Below, piece by piece: positions 9,237 through 19,434 of a DNA stretch of 64,000 nucleotides. A model generated the notes under the pieces. It was given only the letters and a program-made list of their open reading frames with translations. It searched no databases and was not told the origin of the DNA. This DNA is from Musicola paradisiaca NCPPB 2511. Its GTDB lineage: Bacteria; Pseudomonadota; Gammaproteobacteria; Enterobacterales; Enterobacteriaceae. Position 1 is the stretch's first letter. Every line of letters begins with the position of its first letter. The stretch lies in NCBI RefSeq assembly GCF_000400505.1, contig NZ_CM001857.1, positions 3,778,390-3,842,389 of the forward strand, in the 5' to 3' direction. A program made the translations under genes and the position numbers.

Positions 9237-10001
9237 AATGACATCCTGTTTACGTATTACTACGTCAGGGAATAATCGCATCCCCTCACCGACCGGACTT
9301 CGCTATCAACGGGGCAATGCTCTGACATTGAAATGCTATTTCAGCGAATCATTGTTAGCATTTTAGACGGGAAACACCAGTGACATTTCATCCGGCGACG
9401 CAACATCGCTGCACCAAATAAGGGCTCTACTTTACCGCCATAACGTCCAGCTATATGGCGCTTACCCTACTCTGATAGGGCTGCGGGGATCATTACTGCG
9501 TGCTTAGCTCAACATGCAGATCATTTTCGACATGCTGCACACGAATGACATTTTCAGCCCGATAATCATGACGACAATTAACGCCCATGGGTATTTTCTG
9601 AATATTTATTCAGAGCGGCATTCTCGTTTATTCAGAAAAAGAATTTATTCTTTACTGTATAAGTGACGTGACTAATAAACACAATTTTCCAATTATGCTG
9701 CCGCCGATATAGCTACAGAGAATAAATATTCTGACAACATCATTTTATATTCCATGCTGTTTAAAAAATAGGTAATACATGAAAAGCACATTTTCAAATG
9801 AAAAATGTACATAATTATTAATGCCTAACACGTCATATAACAGTCAGTGATTATCGAAACGTATCGATATAAAACTATCGGCAAAGAGACAAGGGGGATT
9901 AAGACTATTGTCTGTGGAGAAAGTCATACAGGCACATGCAATCACCGCATCTGTATGGATGACAGGCAGAATTACATCATAACCTCTTATGGACTGGGGT
10001 A
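9237..10001. other. Gene-poor region with TTTATTCAGA direct repeats
   Basis: No credible gene on either strand. The sequence is AT-rich after 9600. Two exact copies of TTTATTCAGA (9605-9614 and 9627-9636) and a shorter TTTATTC (9644-9650) form a small direct-repeat cluster. It may be the promoter region of the leftward gene or an unrecognised RNA; I see nothing decisive. Confidence 0.4.
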
Positions 10002-10394
10002 TCAGGAAGCCAAATTCGTCGGCTGGTCGCCATCCTCAGCATTCAGGATAAGCAGCGACAACACCCTGTTTTCCACATTCAGTTTGGAGAAAGAGAGCGT
10101 ACTCATTGGCTTTTTGGCAAACCCATCCGATAGTAGATCCCAGACAACATCAGTGCTCAGGAGATCCGCATTCGTCATAAAATCCTGATAAGCAAACTTC
10201 ACGTTTACCGGTAACATCTCATCAATTGACGAGGGTACTTCGGAATCAGCGGGCAAACCAAAGTGCGCATTAAACGCCGAATTGGCGCAAAGAATCTTAC
10301 ATTTCTCATCAATAACGGCAATGGCGCGTCTATCGTTATGAACCGGCGTACTCAACACGCCAATGATTTCATTCCGTCCAAATATCAGACTCAT
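10002..10394 (-). CDS. Small orphan PAS-domain protein
   Basis: 130 residues with an AGAGGA ribosome binding site just before the ATG. Residues 22-50 (RRAIAVIDEKCKILCANSAF then NAHFGLP) read like the first strands and helix of a PAS sensor fold, and the following DEMLPVNVKFAYQDFM fits the next PAS helix region. There is no DNA-binding, kinase or cyclase domain attached, so it would have to act on a partner or be the leftover of a larger regulator. I do not recognise a named relative. It sits in a gene-poor stretch between unrelated transport genes, which leaves its role open. Coding is likely but not certain. Confidence 0.55.
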   Translation of the reverse strand: MSLIFGRNEIIGVLSTPVHNDRRAIAVIDEKCKILCANSAFNAHFGLPADSEVPSSIDEMLPVNVKFAYQDFMTNADLLSTDVVWDLLSDGFAKKPMSTLSFSKLNVENRVLSLLILNAEDGDQPTNLAS

Positions 10395-11177
10395 CCTGTC
10401 CTCTGCTCAATGCTATGTGAAATCTATTCGTCGCCACGTAGCAACCACCTGAATAAAATTACAACGTGTTACGACAATAGCTTTAAAAGACACCAGACAT
10501 ACAAATCCGGTGAATACAGAGCAATCAAACCGTCAAAAGTAAAGCCGGACAAATCAACAAACACACATAGACAGAGTAGCCGCAGGGCATAAAGTAATTT
10601 CGTCCGTTATTATGAATAAAAAATAAATTTACATCCGATTATTATTTAACAACTATCCTTACCGTAACGTCAAAATTGAAATCGAAAATAGCTATTACAG
10701 TAAGTCAGTTTATTTATTAAACGATGCTGCACTTCCTCCTTCACTGACAGGCCGCGCAGTACAATGAGGGGAAGCAATATGATCTTCTTCTCGATCGTTA
10801 GCACTATATCTGCTTTGACCAGTCGGCGATCGTCCAAATAAGCACTATCTTTGGGCCTTTTGATCATCAATTTCGATCAATTCCAGACAATTAATAGTGA
10901 TTGGCTATTAAATCAGCTATTTATCTAATGATCTATTTTACGATCGCGTTAGCGGCTATCTTGATCGCCAAACTGTGACTGCGATCGCTTAATCTCCCCC
11001 CCCTCTCCAGGGAAACCCCGGCCCAACTTGAGAATCCGATACTATTCTTAATAGACGAAATCCCCCTGCTTTTCCTGCAATGCGTGATCCACGGCGCAAA
11101 AAAGAAACAAATGTCAACGCGCTACTTCTATTAACGTTTGATTGACATAGTATTAACAATGTTTAAGGAGAAGCGCT
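10395..11177. other. Long upstream region of acs with a GATC cluster
   Basis: 783 bases with no firm gene. A minus-strand frame at 10670-10870 (66 codons) is weak. Nine GATC sites fall within 10781-10986 (at 10781, 10793, 10828, 10862, 10875, 10930, 10942, 10963 and 10983), against about one expected. The acs promoter must lie to the right; AAGGAG at 11164-11169 is the acs ribosome binding site. Confidence 0.55.
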
Positions 11178-13139
11178 ATGAGCCAAAATAACAAACACCC
11201 GATCCCCACCAACATCGCTGAAAACGCCTTAATCACCGCCGAACAATACAAATCTATGTATCAGGCATCCGTACAGGATCCTGAATCATTTTGGCGAGAA
11301 CAAGGCAAGATCATCGATTGGATTACACCGTACACCCAAGTCAAAAATACCTCTTTTGATCCAGGACATATCCGTATCCGCTGGTTCGAGGACGGTACAT
11401 TGAACATCGCGGCCAACTGCCTCGACCGCCATTTGGATAGCCTGGGCGATCAAACTGCGATCATCTGGGAAGGCGATAATGCCAAAGAGAGTAAAACACT
11501 CACCTACCGGGAACTGCATCAGTCAGTATGCCGCTTTGCTAACGTTCTAAAATCACAAGGTATAACTAAAGGCGACGTCGTGGCCATCTACATGCCGATG
11601 GTGCCTGAAGCTGCGGTAGCCATGCTGGCCTGCGCCCGTATCGGCGCGGTTCATTCCGTTATCTTCGGCGGGTTTTCGCCGGAATCGATTGCCGGCCGAA
11701 TCGTCGACTCCAGCGCCAAACTGGTCGTCACTGCAGATGAAGGGATACGTGCAGGTCGGGTCATCCCATTGAAGAAAAACATCGATGAGGCACTGGCCAA
11801 CCCCGCCGTTACCACTGTAACCAGCGTGATCGTATTCCAGCGTACCGGTGGTACTCCCGGTAATTGGCATGATGGGCGCGACTTATGGTGGCACGATCTG
11901 ATAGCGCAAGCCGACGATCACTGCCCGCCAGAAGCTATGGATGCAGAAGATCCACTGTTTATCCTCTATACCTCGGGTTCTACCGGCAAGCCCAAAGGGG
12001 TTCTGCATACCAGTGGTGGTTATCTGGTCTATGCGTCTACGACCTTCAAATATGTCTTCGACTACCATCCTGGCGATATCTACTGGTGTACTGCCGATGT
12101 TGGTTGGATCACCGGACACAGCTATCTTGTTTACGGTCCGCTTGCTTGCGGCGCGACGACATTGATGTTCGAGGGCGTTCCCAACTGGCCCGATGCCAGC
12201 CGCATGGCCCAGGTCGTCGACAAACATCAGGTCAATATTCTGTACACCGCGCCAACCGCAATCCGTGCCTTGATGGCGGACGGTGATAAAGCCATTTTGG
12301 GCACGTCACGTCATTCGCTGAGGATCATGGGATCGGTAGGCGAACCTATCAACCCGGAAGCCTGGGAGTGGTACTTCCAGAAAATCGGCAACAGCCACTG
12401 TCCGATTGTAGATACCTGGTGGCAAACCGAGACCGGGGGATTCATGATCACCCCGCTCCCTGGCGCCATCGAAACCAAAGCGGGATCCGCCACCTTACCC
12501 TTCTTCGGCATACAACCTGCTCTGGTAGATAACATGGGCAACCCGCAAGAAGGCGCCTGCGAAGGTAATCTGGTCATCACCGATTCCTGGCCAGGCCAGG
12601 CGCGTACATTGTTTGGCGATCACGATCGATTCGAACAAACTTACTTTTCTACCTTCAAAGGCATGTATTTCAGCGGTGACGGCGCACGTCGGGATGAAGA
12701 CGGCTACTACTGGATCACAGGCCGTGTCGACGATGTGCTTAATGTGTCCGGCCACCGTCTGGGAACCGCGGAGATCGAATCCGCACTGGTCTCCCATCCC
12801 AAGATCGCTGAAGCGGCAGTCGTCGGCATTCCGCACAGCATCAAAGGTCAGGCGATTTACGCTTATGTCACGCTCAATCATGGCGAGGAACCCACCAGCG
12901 AGCTTTATACCGAAGTTCGCAACTGGGTTCGCAAAGAGATTGGCGCCATTGCCACGCCGGATATTTTGCACTGGACCGATGCCCTGCCCAAAACGCGATC
13001 CGGCAAGATCATGCGACGGATCCTTCGCAAGATCGCTGCTGGCGACACCAGCAATCTTGGTGATATTTCCACGCTTGCCGATCCGGGCGTCGTGGAGAAA
13101 TTGTTGGAAGAAAAACAAGCGATGGATACGCCGTCTTAA
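11178..13139 (+). CDS. acs: Acetyl-CoA synthetase
   Basis: Cytoplasmic AMP-forming ligase that makes acetyl-CoA from acetate, ATP and CoA. 653 residues matches the 652 of E. coli. The AMP-binding signature [11 protein letters not shown] lies at about residues 264-274, the WWQTETGG motif follows near 414, and the C-terminal lysine loop is [15 protein letters not shown], whose Lys (about 610) is the acetylation-controlled catalytic residue. A strong AAGGAGA site precedes the ATG. It heads the acs-yjcH-actP operon as in E. coli, so acetate uptake and activation are produced together. Confidence 0.97.
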   Translation: MSQNNKHPIPTNIAENALITAEQYKSMYQASVQDPESFWREQGKIIDWITPYTQVKNTSFDPGHIRIRWFEDGTLNIAANCLDRHLDSLGDQTAIIWEGDNAKESKTLTYRELHQSVCRFANVLKSQGITKGDVVAIYMPMVPEAAVAMLACARIGAVHSVIFGGFSPESIAGRIVDSSAKLVVTADEGIRAGRVIPLKKNIDEALANPAVTTVTSVIVFQRTGGTPGNWHDGRDLWWHDLIAQADDHCPPEAMDAEDPLFILYTSGSTGKPKGVLHTSGGYLVYASTTFKYVFDYHPGDIYWCTADVGWITGHSYLVYGPLACGATTLMFEGVPNWPDASRMAQVVDKHQVNILYTAPTAIRALMADGDKAILGTSRHSLRIMGSVGEPINPEAWEWYFQKIGNSHCPIVDTWWQTETGGFMITPLPGAIETKAGSATLPFFGIQPALVDNMGNPQEGACEGNLVITDSWPGQARTLFGDHDRFEQTYFSTFKGMYFSGDGARRDEDGYYWITGRVDDVLNVSGHRLGTAEIESALVSHPKIAEAAVVGIPHSIKGQAIYAYVTLNHGEEPTSELYTEVRNWVRKEIGAIATPDILHWTDALPKTRSGKIMRRILRKIAAGDTSNLGDISTLADPGVVEKLLEEKQAMDTPS

Positions 13140-13160
13140 CTGTCATCCGATAAAAAACGT

Positions 13161-13198
13161 ACCGTCCACGCCAGCAGTTCAGGCGGGCGTGAGACGGT
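13161..13198 (+). other. Intercistronic hairpin between acs and yjcH
   Basis: Two stacked six-pair stems (ACCGTC-CACGCC with GGCGTG-A-GACGGT, one bulged A) close a 13-base loop. There is no T run after it, so it is more likely an mRNA processing or stability element within the operon than a full terminator. Confidence 0.5.
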
Positions 13199-13250
13199 GA
13201 CGGAACAGCAATTTTTCTGGCGATAATCCACTTTTGATTGGAGATTGATG

Positions 13251-13562
13251 ATGAATGACCTCATTTATCAACGGATTGAAAGTAACCCGCTGTTTAAAGA
13301 ACTGGTACATAAACGGCAACGTTTTGCTCTGTTACTTTCAATCATCATGCTGGTGCTGTATGTCGGTTTCATTCTATTGATTGCTTTTGCACCAGGCTGG
13401 CTGGGCACGCCAGTTTCGCCCGGTGCGGGCACAACCCGAGGGATCCCGTTGGGAATCGGGTTGATCATTATTTCTTTCGTGCTCACCGGTATTTATGTTT
13501 ACCGGGCTAATGGCGAGTTCGATCGCCTGACCAAACAGCTGCTGGATGAGGTACAAAAATGA
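13251..13562 (+). CDS. yjcH: DUF485 inner-membrane protein YjcH
   Basis: 103 residues with two transmembrane helices ([20 protein letters not shown] and the segment [18 protein letters not shown]). It is always found between acs and actP and is thought to assist the acetate symporter, though its exact role is unknown. The start at ATG 13251 gives the best distance to GGAG (13240-13243) and aligns with the E. coli protein; TTG 13245 and ATG 13248 are also in frame. It overlaps actP by four bases. Confidence 0.93.
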   Translation: MNDLIYQRIESNPLFKELVHKRQRFALLLSIIMLVLYVGFILLIAFAPGWLGTPVSPGAGTTRGIPLGIGLIIISFVLTGIYVYRANGEFDRLTKQLLDEVQK

Positions 13563-15217
13563 AAAACCGCATTTTTCTGCTGTTAGGGCTGTTAATGCTC
13601 CCCTGGTGGGGGCACGCGGCTGATGCCGTCACCGGTAATGTTCAGAAGCAGCCGCTCAATATTCAGGCCATCGTGCTGTTCGTGCTGTTTGTCGCAGCCA
13701 CACTCGGTATTACCTACTGGGCTTCCAAACGAACCCGTTCTCGTAGCGACTACTATACAGCTGGCGGAAATATCACCGGCTTACAAAACGGCCTGGCGAT
13801 TGCCGGAGATTATATGTCCGCCGCATCCTTTCTGGGGATTTCCGCGCTGGTATACACCTCCGGTTTTGACGGTCTGATTTATTCGCTGGGCTTTCTGGTG
13901 GGATGGCCGATTATCCTGTTCCTGATTGCCGAACGGTTGCGCAACCTTGGCCGTTACACCTTCGCTGATGTTGCGTCCTACCGGCTGCAACAAAAACCGA
14001 TTCGCACGTTGTCCGCCTGTGGTTCGCTGGTCGTGGTAGCGCTGTATCTGATTGCGCAAATGGTCGGGGCAGGAAAACTGATCCAACTGCTATTTGGGCT
14101 GAACTACCATGTCGCAGTCGTACTGGTAGGCATCCTGATGGTGATGTATGTATTGTTCGGCGGCATGCTGGCCACCACCTGGGTACAAATTATCAAGGCC
14201 GTGCTGCTGCTGTGTGGTGCAACGTTTATGGCGATCATGGTGTTGAAATCGGTCAATTTCAGTTTCGACGCACTGTTCACTCAGGCGATGGCGGTACACC
14301 CAAAACATGACGCCATCATGCGACCCGGCGGTTTAGTGTCCGACCCGGTCTCAGCGTTGTCTCTCGGTCTTGGACTGATGTTCGGTACTGCCGGCCTGCC
14401 GCATATCCTGATGCGTTTCTTCACCGTCAGCAATGCCAAAGAAGCGCGCAAGAGCGTGTTCTATGCGACCGGTTTCATGGGGTACTTCTATTTCCTGACC
14501 TTTATCATCGGCTTCGGCGCCATACTGCTGGTCAGCGCCAACCCGACATTCAAGGACGCTACCGGCGCCCTGATCGGGGGTAACAACATGGCGGCAATCC
14601 ACCTCTCCAATGCGATTGGCGGCAATTTCTTCCTCGGGTTCATCTCCGCAGTCGCTTTCGCTACCATCCTGGCAGTAGTCGCGGGGTTGACGCTGGCTGG
14701 CGCCTCTGCGGTCTCGCATGATCTGTACGCAAATGTGATACGCAAAGGCACCGCGACAGAACGTGAGGAACTGCATGTTTCGAAGATCACCGTACTGGTG
14801 TTGGGCGTGGTGGCTATCGCTCTGGGGGTTTTGTTCGAAAACCAGAACATTGCGTTCATGGTCGGGCTGGCCTTCTCTATTGCCGCCAGTTGTAACTTCC
14901 CCATCATCATCATTTCGATGTACTGGTCGAAACTGACGACCCGAGGCGCGATGATTGGCGGCTGGGCCGGCTTGCTCACCGCCGTTATTCTGATGATCCT
15001 TGGGCCGACCATCTGGGTGAAAATTTTGGGACACGCCACCCCTATTTACCCATACGAATATCCGGCGTTGTTCTCCATGCTAGTGGCTTTTGTCGGCATC
15101 TGGTTATTCTCGATCACCGATAATTCGCCGAACGCCATCGAAGAACGCGGCAAATTCAAAGCGCAATTTATCCGTTCACAAACTGGCGTCGGCGCGTCGC
15201 GCGGTTCGTCCCACTAA
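13559..15217 (+). CDS. actP: Acetate/glycolate:cation symporter
   Basis: Sodium/solute symporter family protein that imports acetate and glycolate across the inner membrane. 552 residues with a cleavable-looking leader ([20 protein letters not shown]) and about 13 transmembrane segments, as in E. coli ActP (549). The family signature [20 protein letters not shown] follows the first helix. It overlaps yjcH by ATGA, so it is co-translated with it. A GC-rich hairpin lies just downstream. Confidence 0.96.
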   Translation: MKNRIFLLLGLLMLPWWGHAADAVTGNVQKQPLNIQAIVLFVLFVAATLGITYWASKRTRSRSDYYTAGGNITGLQNGLAIAGDYMSAASFLGISALVYTSGFDGLIYSLGFLVGWPIILFLIAERLRNLGRYTFADVASYRLQQKPIRTLSACGSLVVVALYLIAQMVGAGKLIQLLFGLNYHVAVVLVGILMVMYVLFGGMLATTWVQIIKAVLLLCGATFMAIMVLKSVNFSFDALFTQAMAVHPKHDAIMRPGGLVSDPVSALSLGLGLMFGTAGLPHILMRFFTVSNAKEARKSVFYATGFMGYFYFLTFIIGFGAILLVSANPTFKDATGALIGGNNMAAIHLSNAIGGNFFLGFISAVAFATILAVVAGLTLAGASAVSHDLYANVIRKGTATEREELHVSKITVLVLGVVAIALGVLFENQNIAFMVGLAFSIAASCNFPIIIISMYWSKLTTRGAMIGGWAGLLTAVILMILGPTIWVKILGHATPIYPYEYPALFSMLVAFVGIWLFSITDNSPNAIEERGKFKAQFIRSQTGVGASRGSSH

Positions 15218-15234
15218 AATAACTAACTGCCATC

Positions 15235-15261
15235 GGGGAGCCTGCATCCGGCAGGTTCCCC
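15235..15261. terminator. Hairpin after actP
   Basis: An 11-bp stem with one G-T pair, GGGGAGCCTGC with GCAGGTTCCCC, in the gap between the convergent actP and yjcE genes. No clear T run follows, so terminator function is only probable. Confidence 0.5.
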
Positions 15262-15293
15262 TCTCAGGCGATGTCCCGACCACGCAACATCAG

Positions 15294-16940
15294 CTACACA
15301 CGCTCACTCAGCACCGCTTCGAGTAAATCCAGTTCCCGCAAGATTTTTTGCAGCGTTTCATTACTGATGCGCTGCGTCGCACGCAAGTGATAAAGCTCAG
15401 CGCGCTCCGAATTCACAGCCGCCAGACGAAAACGGCGCTCCAGATTCTCCACCGCCATACTGTTTTCCATCTCATCGATCCCCGCGACGCGACGATGCAG
15501 CATACCGATGACGCGAGCGCTGACCTCCGCCAACATTTGGTCGTCCAGATTCTCTTCACAATCCGACGCCAGACGCTCATGCATTTTCGTCAAACTGTCT
15601 ATCGCCACCTGCGCCATCACGACCCGTGCCATGCGTTCTTCTTTTTTACGCACGCTGTGATCCGTCACCGTAATGCCCCGCAGTAACACCGGCAACGCAG
15701 CAACGCCACAGAACAGCGATAGCAAAATCACACCGGTGGCGATAAATACCAACTGGTAACGGGATGGAAAATCCTCACCGTTGTTAAGCAATAAAGGAAT
15801 CGAGAGCACGCCCGCGAGGGTAATAGCGCCGCGCACGCCGGCAAATGTCGATATCAGCAGCTCGCGCGTGGAATATTCGGCAAACAACATCGGCCGTTTG
15901 CTCTGGATATGACGACTATATATTTTCATCATCCATAGCCAGACAAACCGCAACACCAACAATGCCAGATAAATCAACCCAATATCAGCGAACAGTACCC
16001 AGTTTTCAATGGTGGGATCGCGATCAGCCTGCGCGAGCGACTCTTCCAGCACGCCGGGCAATTGCAACCCAAGCATCAGAAACACCATGCCGTTGAACAC
16101 AAACTCCAGCATGCCCCACACCCCATTGGCTCGCAGCCGCATATTCAATGGAGCAAGACGCATCAACTGGGTTCTGCTGATCGTCATACCCGCAGCAACC
16201 GACGCCAGGATCCCGGACACCCCGAAATGTTCAGCCACCAGATAAGAGGCAAACGGCAACAGTAACAGCAGGACGATCTGAGTCGCGGCTTCATCGTCAC
16301 TCCAGCGCCCCATTGCCGCCAACGATTTACTGTACAACCAGGTGATGGCAATCCCCGCCAACAAACCGCCCAACGCCACATGCAGGAATGCCAGCGTCAC
16401 GCCGGAAACGCTAAACACCATGGCACCCAACGCAATGGCGACGGCAAATTTCAGCGACACCAGCGCGGAAGCGTCGTTCATCAGCGCTTCGCCCTGCAGG
16501 ATCCCCATCAATTTTTTGGGAATGCGCTCTTCCCCTACAATCCCCGAGAGCGCAACGGCATCGGTCGGCGAGAGTACAGCGGCCAGCGCAAACGCCGCGA
16601 CCAGTGGCATTTGCGGGATCATCCAGTGAATCAGATACCCCATTCCCACCACGGTAATAATGACCAGCACCAGCGCCAGCCCCAGTATTTCCCGAGTGTG
16701 ATACAGAAATTCGCGGGTCGACGTTTTCCAGCCATCCGCGAACAACAACGGTGGGATGAACAACACCATAAACAGCTCGGGATTAAAATCCACATGCAGG
16801 CCGAATTGCGGCCACGCCAACATGGCGCCGAGCCCGATTTGCATAAGAGGAAGCGGCATCTGAAAAGGCATAAGGCGAGTTATCACCCCAGACAGAGATA
16901 CCACCAGCGTCATCATTAGAATGGTAAAGAATATTTCCAT
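15294..16940 (-). CDS. yjcE: Na+/H+ antiporter of the CPA1 (NhaP/YjcE) family
   Basis: Inner-membrane monovalent cation/proton antiporter. 548 residues, matching E. coli YjcE (549) along the length I recall: MEIFFTIL at the N-terminus, the ion-path segment AAVLSPTDAVALSGIVGE (the acidic D is the family key residue), and ISTFAGVRGAITLAGVLSIP. A C-terminal soluble tail of about 130 residues ends in LYHLRATQRISNETLQKIL. Its position beside actP and ghxP preserves the E. coli order; yjcF, which lies between actP and yjcE in E. coli, is missing. Confidence 0.92.
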   Translation of the reverse strand: MEIFFTILMMTLVVSLSGVITRLMPFQMPLPLMQIGLGAMLAWPQFGLHVDFNPELFMVLFIPPLLFADGWKTSTREFLYHTREILGLALVLVIITVVGMGYLIHWMIPQMPLVAAFALAAVLSPTDAVALSGIVGEERIPKKLMGILQGEALMNDASALVSLKFAVAIALGAMVFSVSGVTLAFLHVALGGLLAGIAITWLYSKSLAAMGRWSDDEAATQIVLLLLLPFASYLVAEHFGVSGILASVAAGMTISRTQLMRLAPLNMRLRANGVWGMLEFVFNGMVFLMLGLQLPGVLEESLAQADRDPTIENWVLFADIGLIYLALLVLRFVWLWMMKIYSRHIQSKRPMLFAEYSTRELLISTFAGVRGAITLAGVLSIPLLLNNGEDFPSRYQLVFIATGVILLSLFCGVAALPVLLRGITVTDHSVRKKEERMARVVMAQVAIDSLTKMHERLASDCEENLDDQMLAEVSARVIGMLHRRVAGIDEMENSMAVENLERRFRLAAVNSERAELYHLRATQRISNETLQKILRELDLLEAVLSERV

Positions 16941-17249
16941 GCGTTCCCTGGTTATTTGCCGTTACATGAAAGTGCGCATCATGCGTAATACGGCACAACT
17001 CAGGCAGCAAAATACCAGGGTTCACCACGAGTGAGGCGTCCTTCCTGCGGCGTCCCCCGACAGCGGGCTTCAGTGAACGGTATTACACACTACAGATGTC
17101 GTTCCGGCGGACACCGAGACTGCCCACACCAGAAAATGACCCTTTCAATATAACAAGATACGAACGAAACGTGGGGGAAAAACACGGTACAGCAGCAAAA
17201 AAGGGGAAACGACGTTCCCCCTTTTTCGAAAACATCCACAGAACAGCGC
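16941..17249. other. Gap between yjcE and ghxP
   Basis: 309 bases without a gene. It contains the ghxP terminator at its right side and presumably the yjcE promoter at its left; I see no other structure. Confidence 0.5.
17197..17226 (-). terminator. Intrinsic terminator of ghxP
   Basis: On the minus strand a stem made of GGGGGAAC-type and GTTTCCCC-type arms, extended by A/T runs, ends in TTTTTT. It lies about 25 bases past the ghxP stop. Confidence 0.75.
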
Positions 17250-18617
17250 TTACAAAGCCCAACCACCCGCGTAGAAAACCACCAACGCAATGGCAATAAT
17301 GACCGTACCGATATTCAATTTGCGCCATTCACCGGAGAAGATACGGCCCAAAACCAGCGTACCGAAACCCAACATGATACCGGTTACAATGTTACAGGTC
17401 AGAACGATAAATACCGCGCAAACCAGACCAGACATGGCATCGACAAAATCATCAAAATTCAGTTTGGAAACGTTGCTCAACATCAGCAGACCGACATACA
17501 TCAATGCCGGCGCGGTGGCATAAGCCGGCACCAGATAAGAGAGCGGCGACAAAAACAGGATCAGCAAGAACAGAACCCCGACCACCGTTGCCGTCAGGCC
17601 GGTTTTGCCGCCTGCGGCAGTCCCGGCGGCGGATTCGATATACACCGCAGCCGGAGATGTTCCCACCAGGCTGGAGAAAATACTGCTTACGGAGTCAGCG
17701 GTCAGCGCCCGCCCGCCATTGATAATCTGACCGTCCTTATCCAGCAGATTAGCCTGCCCGGCAACCGCACGAATCGTGCCGGTCGCATCAAATACCGCCG
17801 TCATCACCAGCGCCAGAACGCTCGGCAATACCACCGGCTGCAGCGCACCTTTGATATCCAGCGCAAAAATCAACGATTGCCCATTGGCGTCAGTCAGGCT
17901 CGGCAGGGCAAACAGCCCCTGATATTTCACATTCGGGTCAAAAATCAAACCGATAACAGAAATAGCGACGATCACAATCAGAATACCGCCCGGCACCTTG
18001 CGCTTTTCAAGGCCGATAGTCGCCGCCAGACCAATCAGCGACATCACCACCGGAAACGCGGTGAAATGGCCGAGCGCGACCGGCAAACCATCAATCGGAT
18101 TCTTGATAACCAGGCCGATTCCGTTGGCTGCAATAATTAACAGAAACAAACCAATCCCGATGCCCGCGCCATGTGCCACGCCCAACGGCAAGTTGCGCAA
18201 AATCCAGGAGCGGATACCTGTCGCGGATATCAGCGTAAACAGTACGCCCATCATAAAAATAGCGCCCAGTGCGACCGGTACGCTGATGTGCTGGCCCAGA
18301 ACCAGACTGAACGCGGTAAATGCCGTCAACGAAATAGCGCACCCGATAGCCATCGGCAGGTTGGCCCACAACCCCATTAACAAGGAGCCAAAACCGGCGA
18401 CCAGACAGGTCGCGACAAACACCGCCGCCGGCGGAAAACCGGCTTTACCCAGCATGCCCGGCACCACAATCACCGAATAGACCATCGCCAGAAAGGTGGT
18501 CAATCCGGCCAGCACTTCCTGACGAACGCTACTGCCGCGCTGAGTGATATAGAAAAAGGCATCAAGCGCGCCTTGCGGATGAACCGCATCGCCTGCCTGA
18601 CGAGTCGTCTTGGACAT
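17250..18617 (-). CDS. ghxP: Guanine/hypoxanthine permease (NCS2/AzgA family)
   Basis: Inner-membrane purine base symporter. 455 residues, with about 12 to 14 helices; it follows E. coli GhxP (YjcD, 449) closely, for example [40 protein letters not shown] and [17 protein letters not shown] (the last is the conserved substrate-path motif near the C-terminal third). The start is set at ATG 18617, which has CAGGGGAT upstream; the frame continues open for 77 more codons without support. A PurR-like box lies about 140 bases upstream. A terminator follows. Confidence 0.93.
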   Translation of the reverse strand: MSKTTRQAGDAVHPQGALDAFFYITQRGSSVRQEVLAGLTTFLAMVYSVIVVPGMLGKAGFPPAAVFVATCLVAGFGSLLMGLWANLPMAIGCAISLTAFTAFSLVLGQHISVPVALGAIFMMGVLFTLISATGIRSWILRNLPLGVAHGAGIGIGLFLLIIAANGIGLVIKNPIDGLPVALGHFTAFPVVMSLIGLAATIGLEKRKVPGGILIVIVAISVIGLIFDPNVKYQGLFALPSLTDANGQSLIFALDIKGALQPVVLPSVLALVMTAVFDATGTIRAVAGQANLLDKDGQIINGGRALTADSVSSIFSSLVGTSPAAVYIESAAGTAAGGKTGLTATVVGVLFLLILFLSPLSYLVPAYATAPALMYVGLLMLSNVSKLNFDDFVDAMSGLVCAVFIVLTCNIVTGIMLGFGTLVLGRIFSGEWRKLNIGTVIIAIALVVFYAGGWAL

Positions 18618-18756
18618 GGTGTATCCCCTGAAAATGTCATCATGATTCATACAGCGCGTAGACAGCGCCGAGCCAGTATTCACAGGCAGTTGCGCACCTT
18701 TTCTTTCAGCCCTTGCCAACCGGGAAAACAATACGCAACCACGCCCAGCCCCTGCT

Positions 18757-18772
18757 ACGCAAACGATTAACC
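18757..18772 (-). promoter_or_regulatory. Candidate PurR operator of ghxP
   Basis: ACGCAAACGATTAACC agrees with the PurR palindrome (ANGCAANCGNTTNCNT) at 10 of 12 defined positions, including the whole left half. It is placed upstream of a purine permease whose E. coli counterpart has been assigned to the PurR regulon. The right half is degenerate, so this is a candidate. Confidence 0.5.
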
Positions 18773-19009
18773 ACCGTGCTGCGGGGCTGCCGAATCCAGC
18801 CAGTTCTCGAAGCGGGGGATTATCGTGCTTTCCGGACGCCTGTTTCAACCGCCATTCCCGGAAGAGAGGGCGCTACTTGCGTTTAATTTGCGCAAACAAG
18901 CAGGAACTATGACGCAACACATCAATTCTTGCCCCAACACTGCTTACAAACGCGGGCACTGACAGGAAATAAAATGGAGGTTCACTTCAGACGGACGCCA
19001 TGTTCATTT

Positions 19010-19063
19010 TTTTGTGATTAACCTCACAAAAAAGTTGACCCCCCATGAACTGGGGTGTATCTT
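19010..19063 (+). promoter_or_regulatory. Promoter with a perfect CRP box for the small-ORF transcript
   Basis: TGTGATTAACCTCACA (19013-19028) is an exact TGTGA-N6-TCACA CRP site. A -35 TTGACC at 19035-19040 and a -10-like TATCTT at 19058-19063 are 17 bases apart. The CRP site abuts the -35 box rather than sitting at the usual -41.5 or -61.5, so repression is as possible as activation. Confidence 0.65.
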
Positions 19064-19114
19064 TAAAACCGTGAACAACGTCACACAATTTTAATCAAGC
19101 TGAGGAAGATGAAC

Positions 19115-19186
19115 ATGAAACTGCTGAACAAAATCATCGCTGCTTTCGAAAAATTCGCTGTTAGCTTTGGTACTTTCAATCATTAA
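19115..19186 (+). CDS. Small ORF of 23 codons (unknown, AzuC-like neighbour)
   Basis: It encodes a 23-residue amphipathic peptide beginning MKLLNKIIAAFEKF and ending SFGTFNH. TGAGGAAG at 19101-19108 gives a good ribosome binding site for this ATG (nine bases); a second in-frame ATG at 19109 is too close. It is the first of two tiny ORFs between a CRP-box promoter and a hairpin terminator, so the transcript is about 290 bases. The mix of Lys, Phe and Ile suggests membrane-surface binding. Coding status is inferred from the binding site and context; I know no named homologue. Confidence 0.55.
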   Translation: MKLLNKIIAAFEKFAVSFGTFNH

Positions 19187-19213
19187 TTTCTGTTATAGCG
19201 TGTGGGGTGCCCT

Positions 19214-19300
19214 ATGAAGACTGTCCGCAAAATCACTCAAGTACTAAAAGCGTTGGGCAAAGCCTATCGCGGTGTTAGCCCATACGCCATATTTCGTTAA
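19214..19300 (+). CDS. AzuC-like 28-residue small protein
   Basis: 28 codons, starting MKTVRKITQVLK and ending VSPYAIFR. The length, the basic N-terminus and the closing (Y/F)(R/K)xVxPxxxFR pattern match E. coli AzuC, also 28 residues, as I remember that sequence. AzuC is a small inner-membrane-associated protein that binds GlpD, and its mRNA (AzuCR) also acts as a base-pairing RNA linked to CRP. Here a perfect CRP box and a terminator frame the transcript, giving the same layout. The ribosome binding site (GTGGGGTG, 19202-19209) is modest. Homology is my reading of short sequences, so moderate confidence. Confidence 0.6.
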   Translation: MKTVRKITQVLKALGKAYRGVSPYAIFR

Positions 19301-19332
19301 TCATCAATCACTCTCTCCTTCTTTTAATATCT

Positions 19333-19357
19333 GGCTACCTTATGGTGGCCATTTTTT
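19333..19357 (+). terminator. Intrinsic terminator of the small-ORF transcript
   Basis: GGCTACC (19333-19339) pairs with GGTGGCC (19344-19350) around a TTAT loop, and ATTTTTT follows. Confidence 0.82.
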
Positions 19358-19434
19358 ATTCATTGCCGCTAGGTAAAAACACTTGTAAAAACAAAGGCAA
19401 CAGCAGTGCCATTGCCCTTGAAATATCACCAATA

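Noticed and set aside
10670..10870. 66-codon minus-strand frame containing LPLIVLRGLSVKE, vaguely like a LuxR helix-turn-helix
   Set aside because: It is short, lacks a ribosome binding site, does not hold the full helix-turn-helix pattern and overlaps the GATC cluster. Kept only as a remark.
10950..10990. CRP site before acs (TGTGACTGCGATCGCT)
   Set aside because: Only the left half matches; the right half lacks TCACA, so I do not call it.
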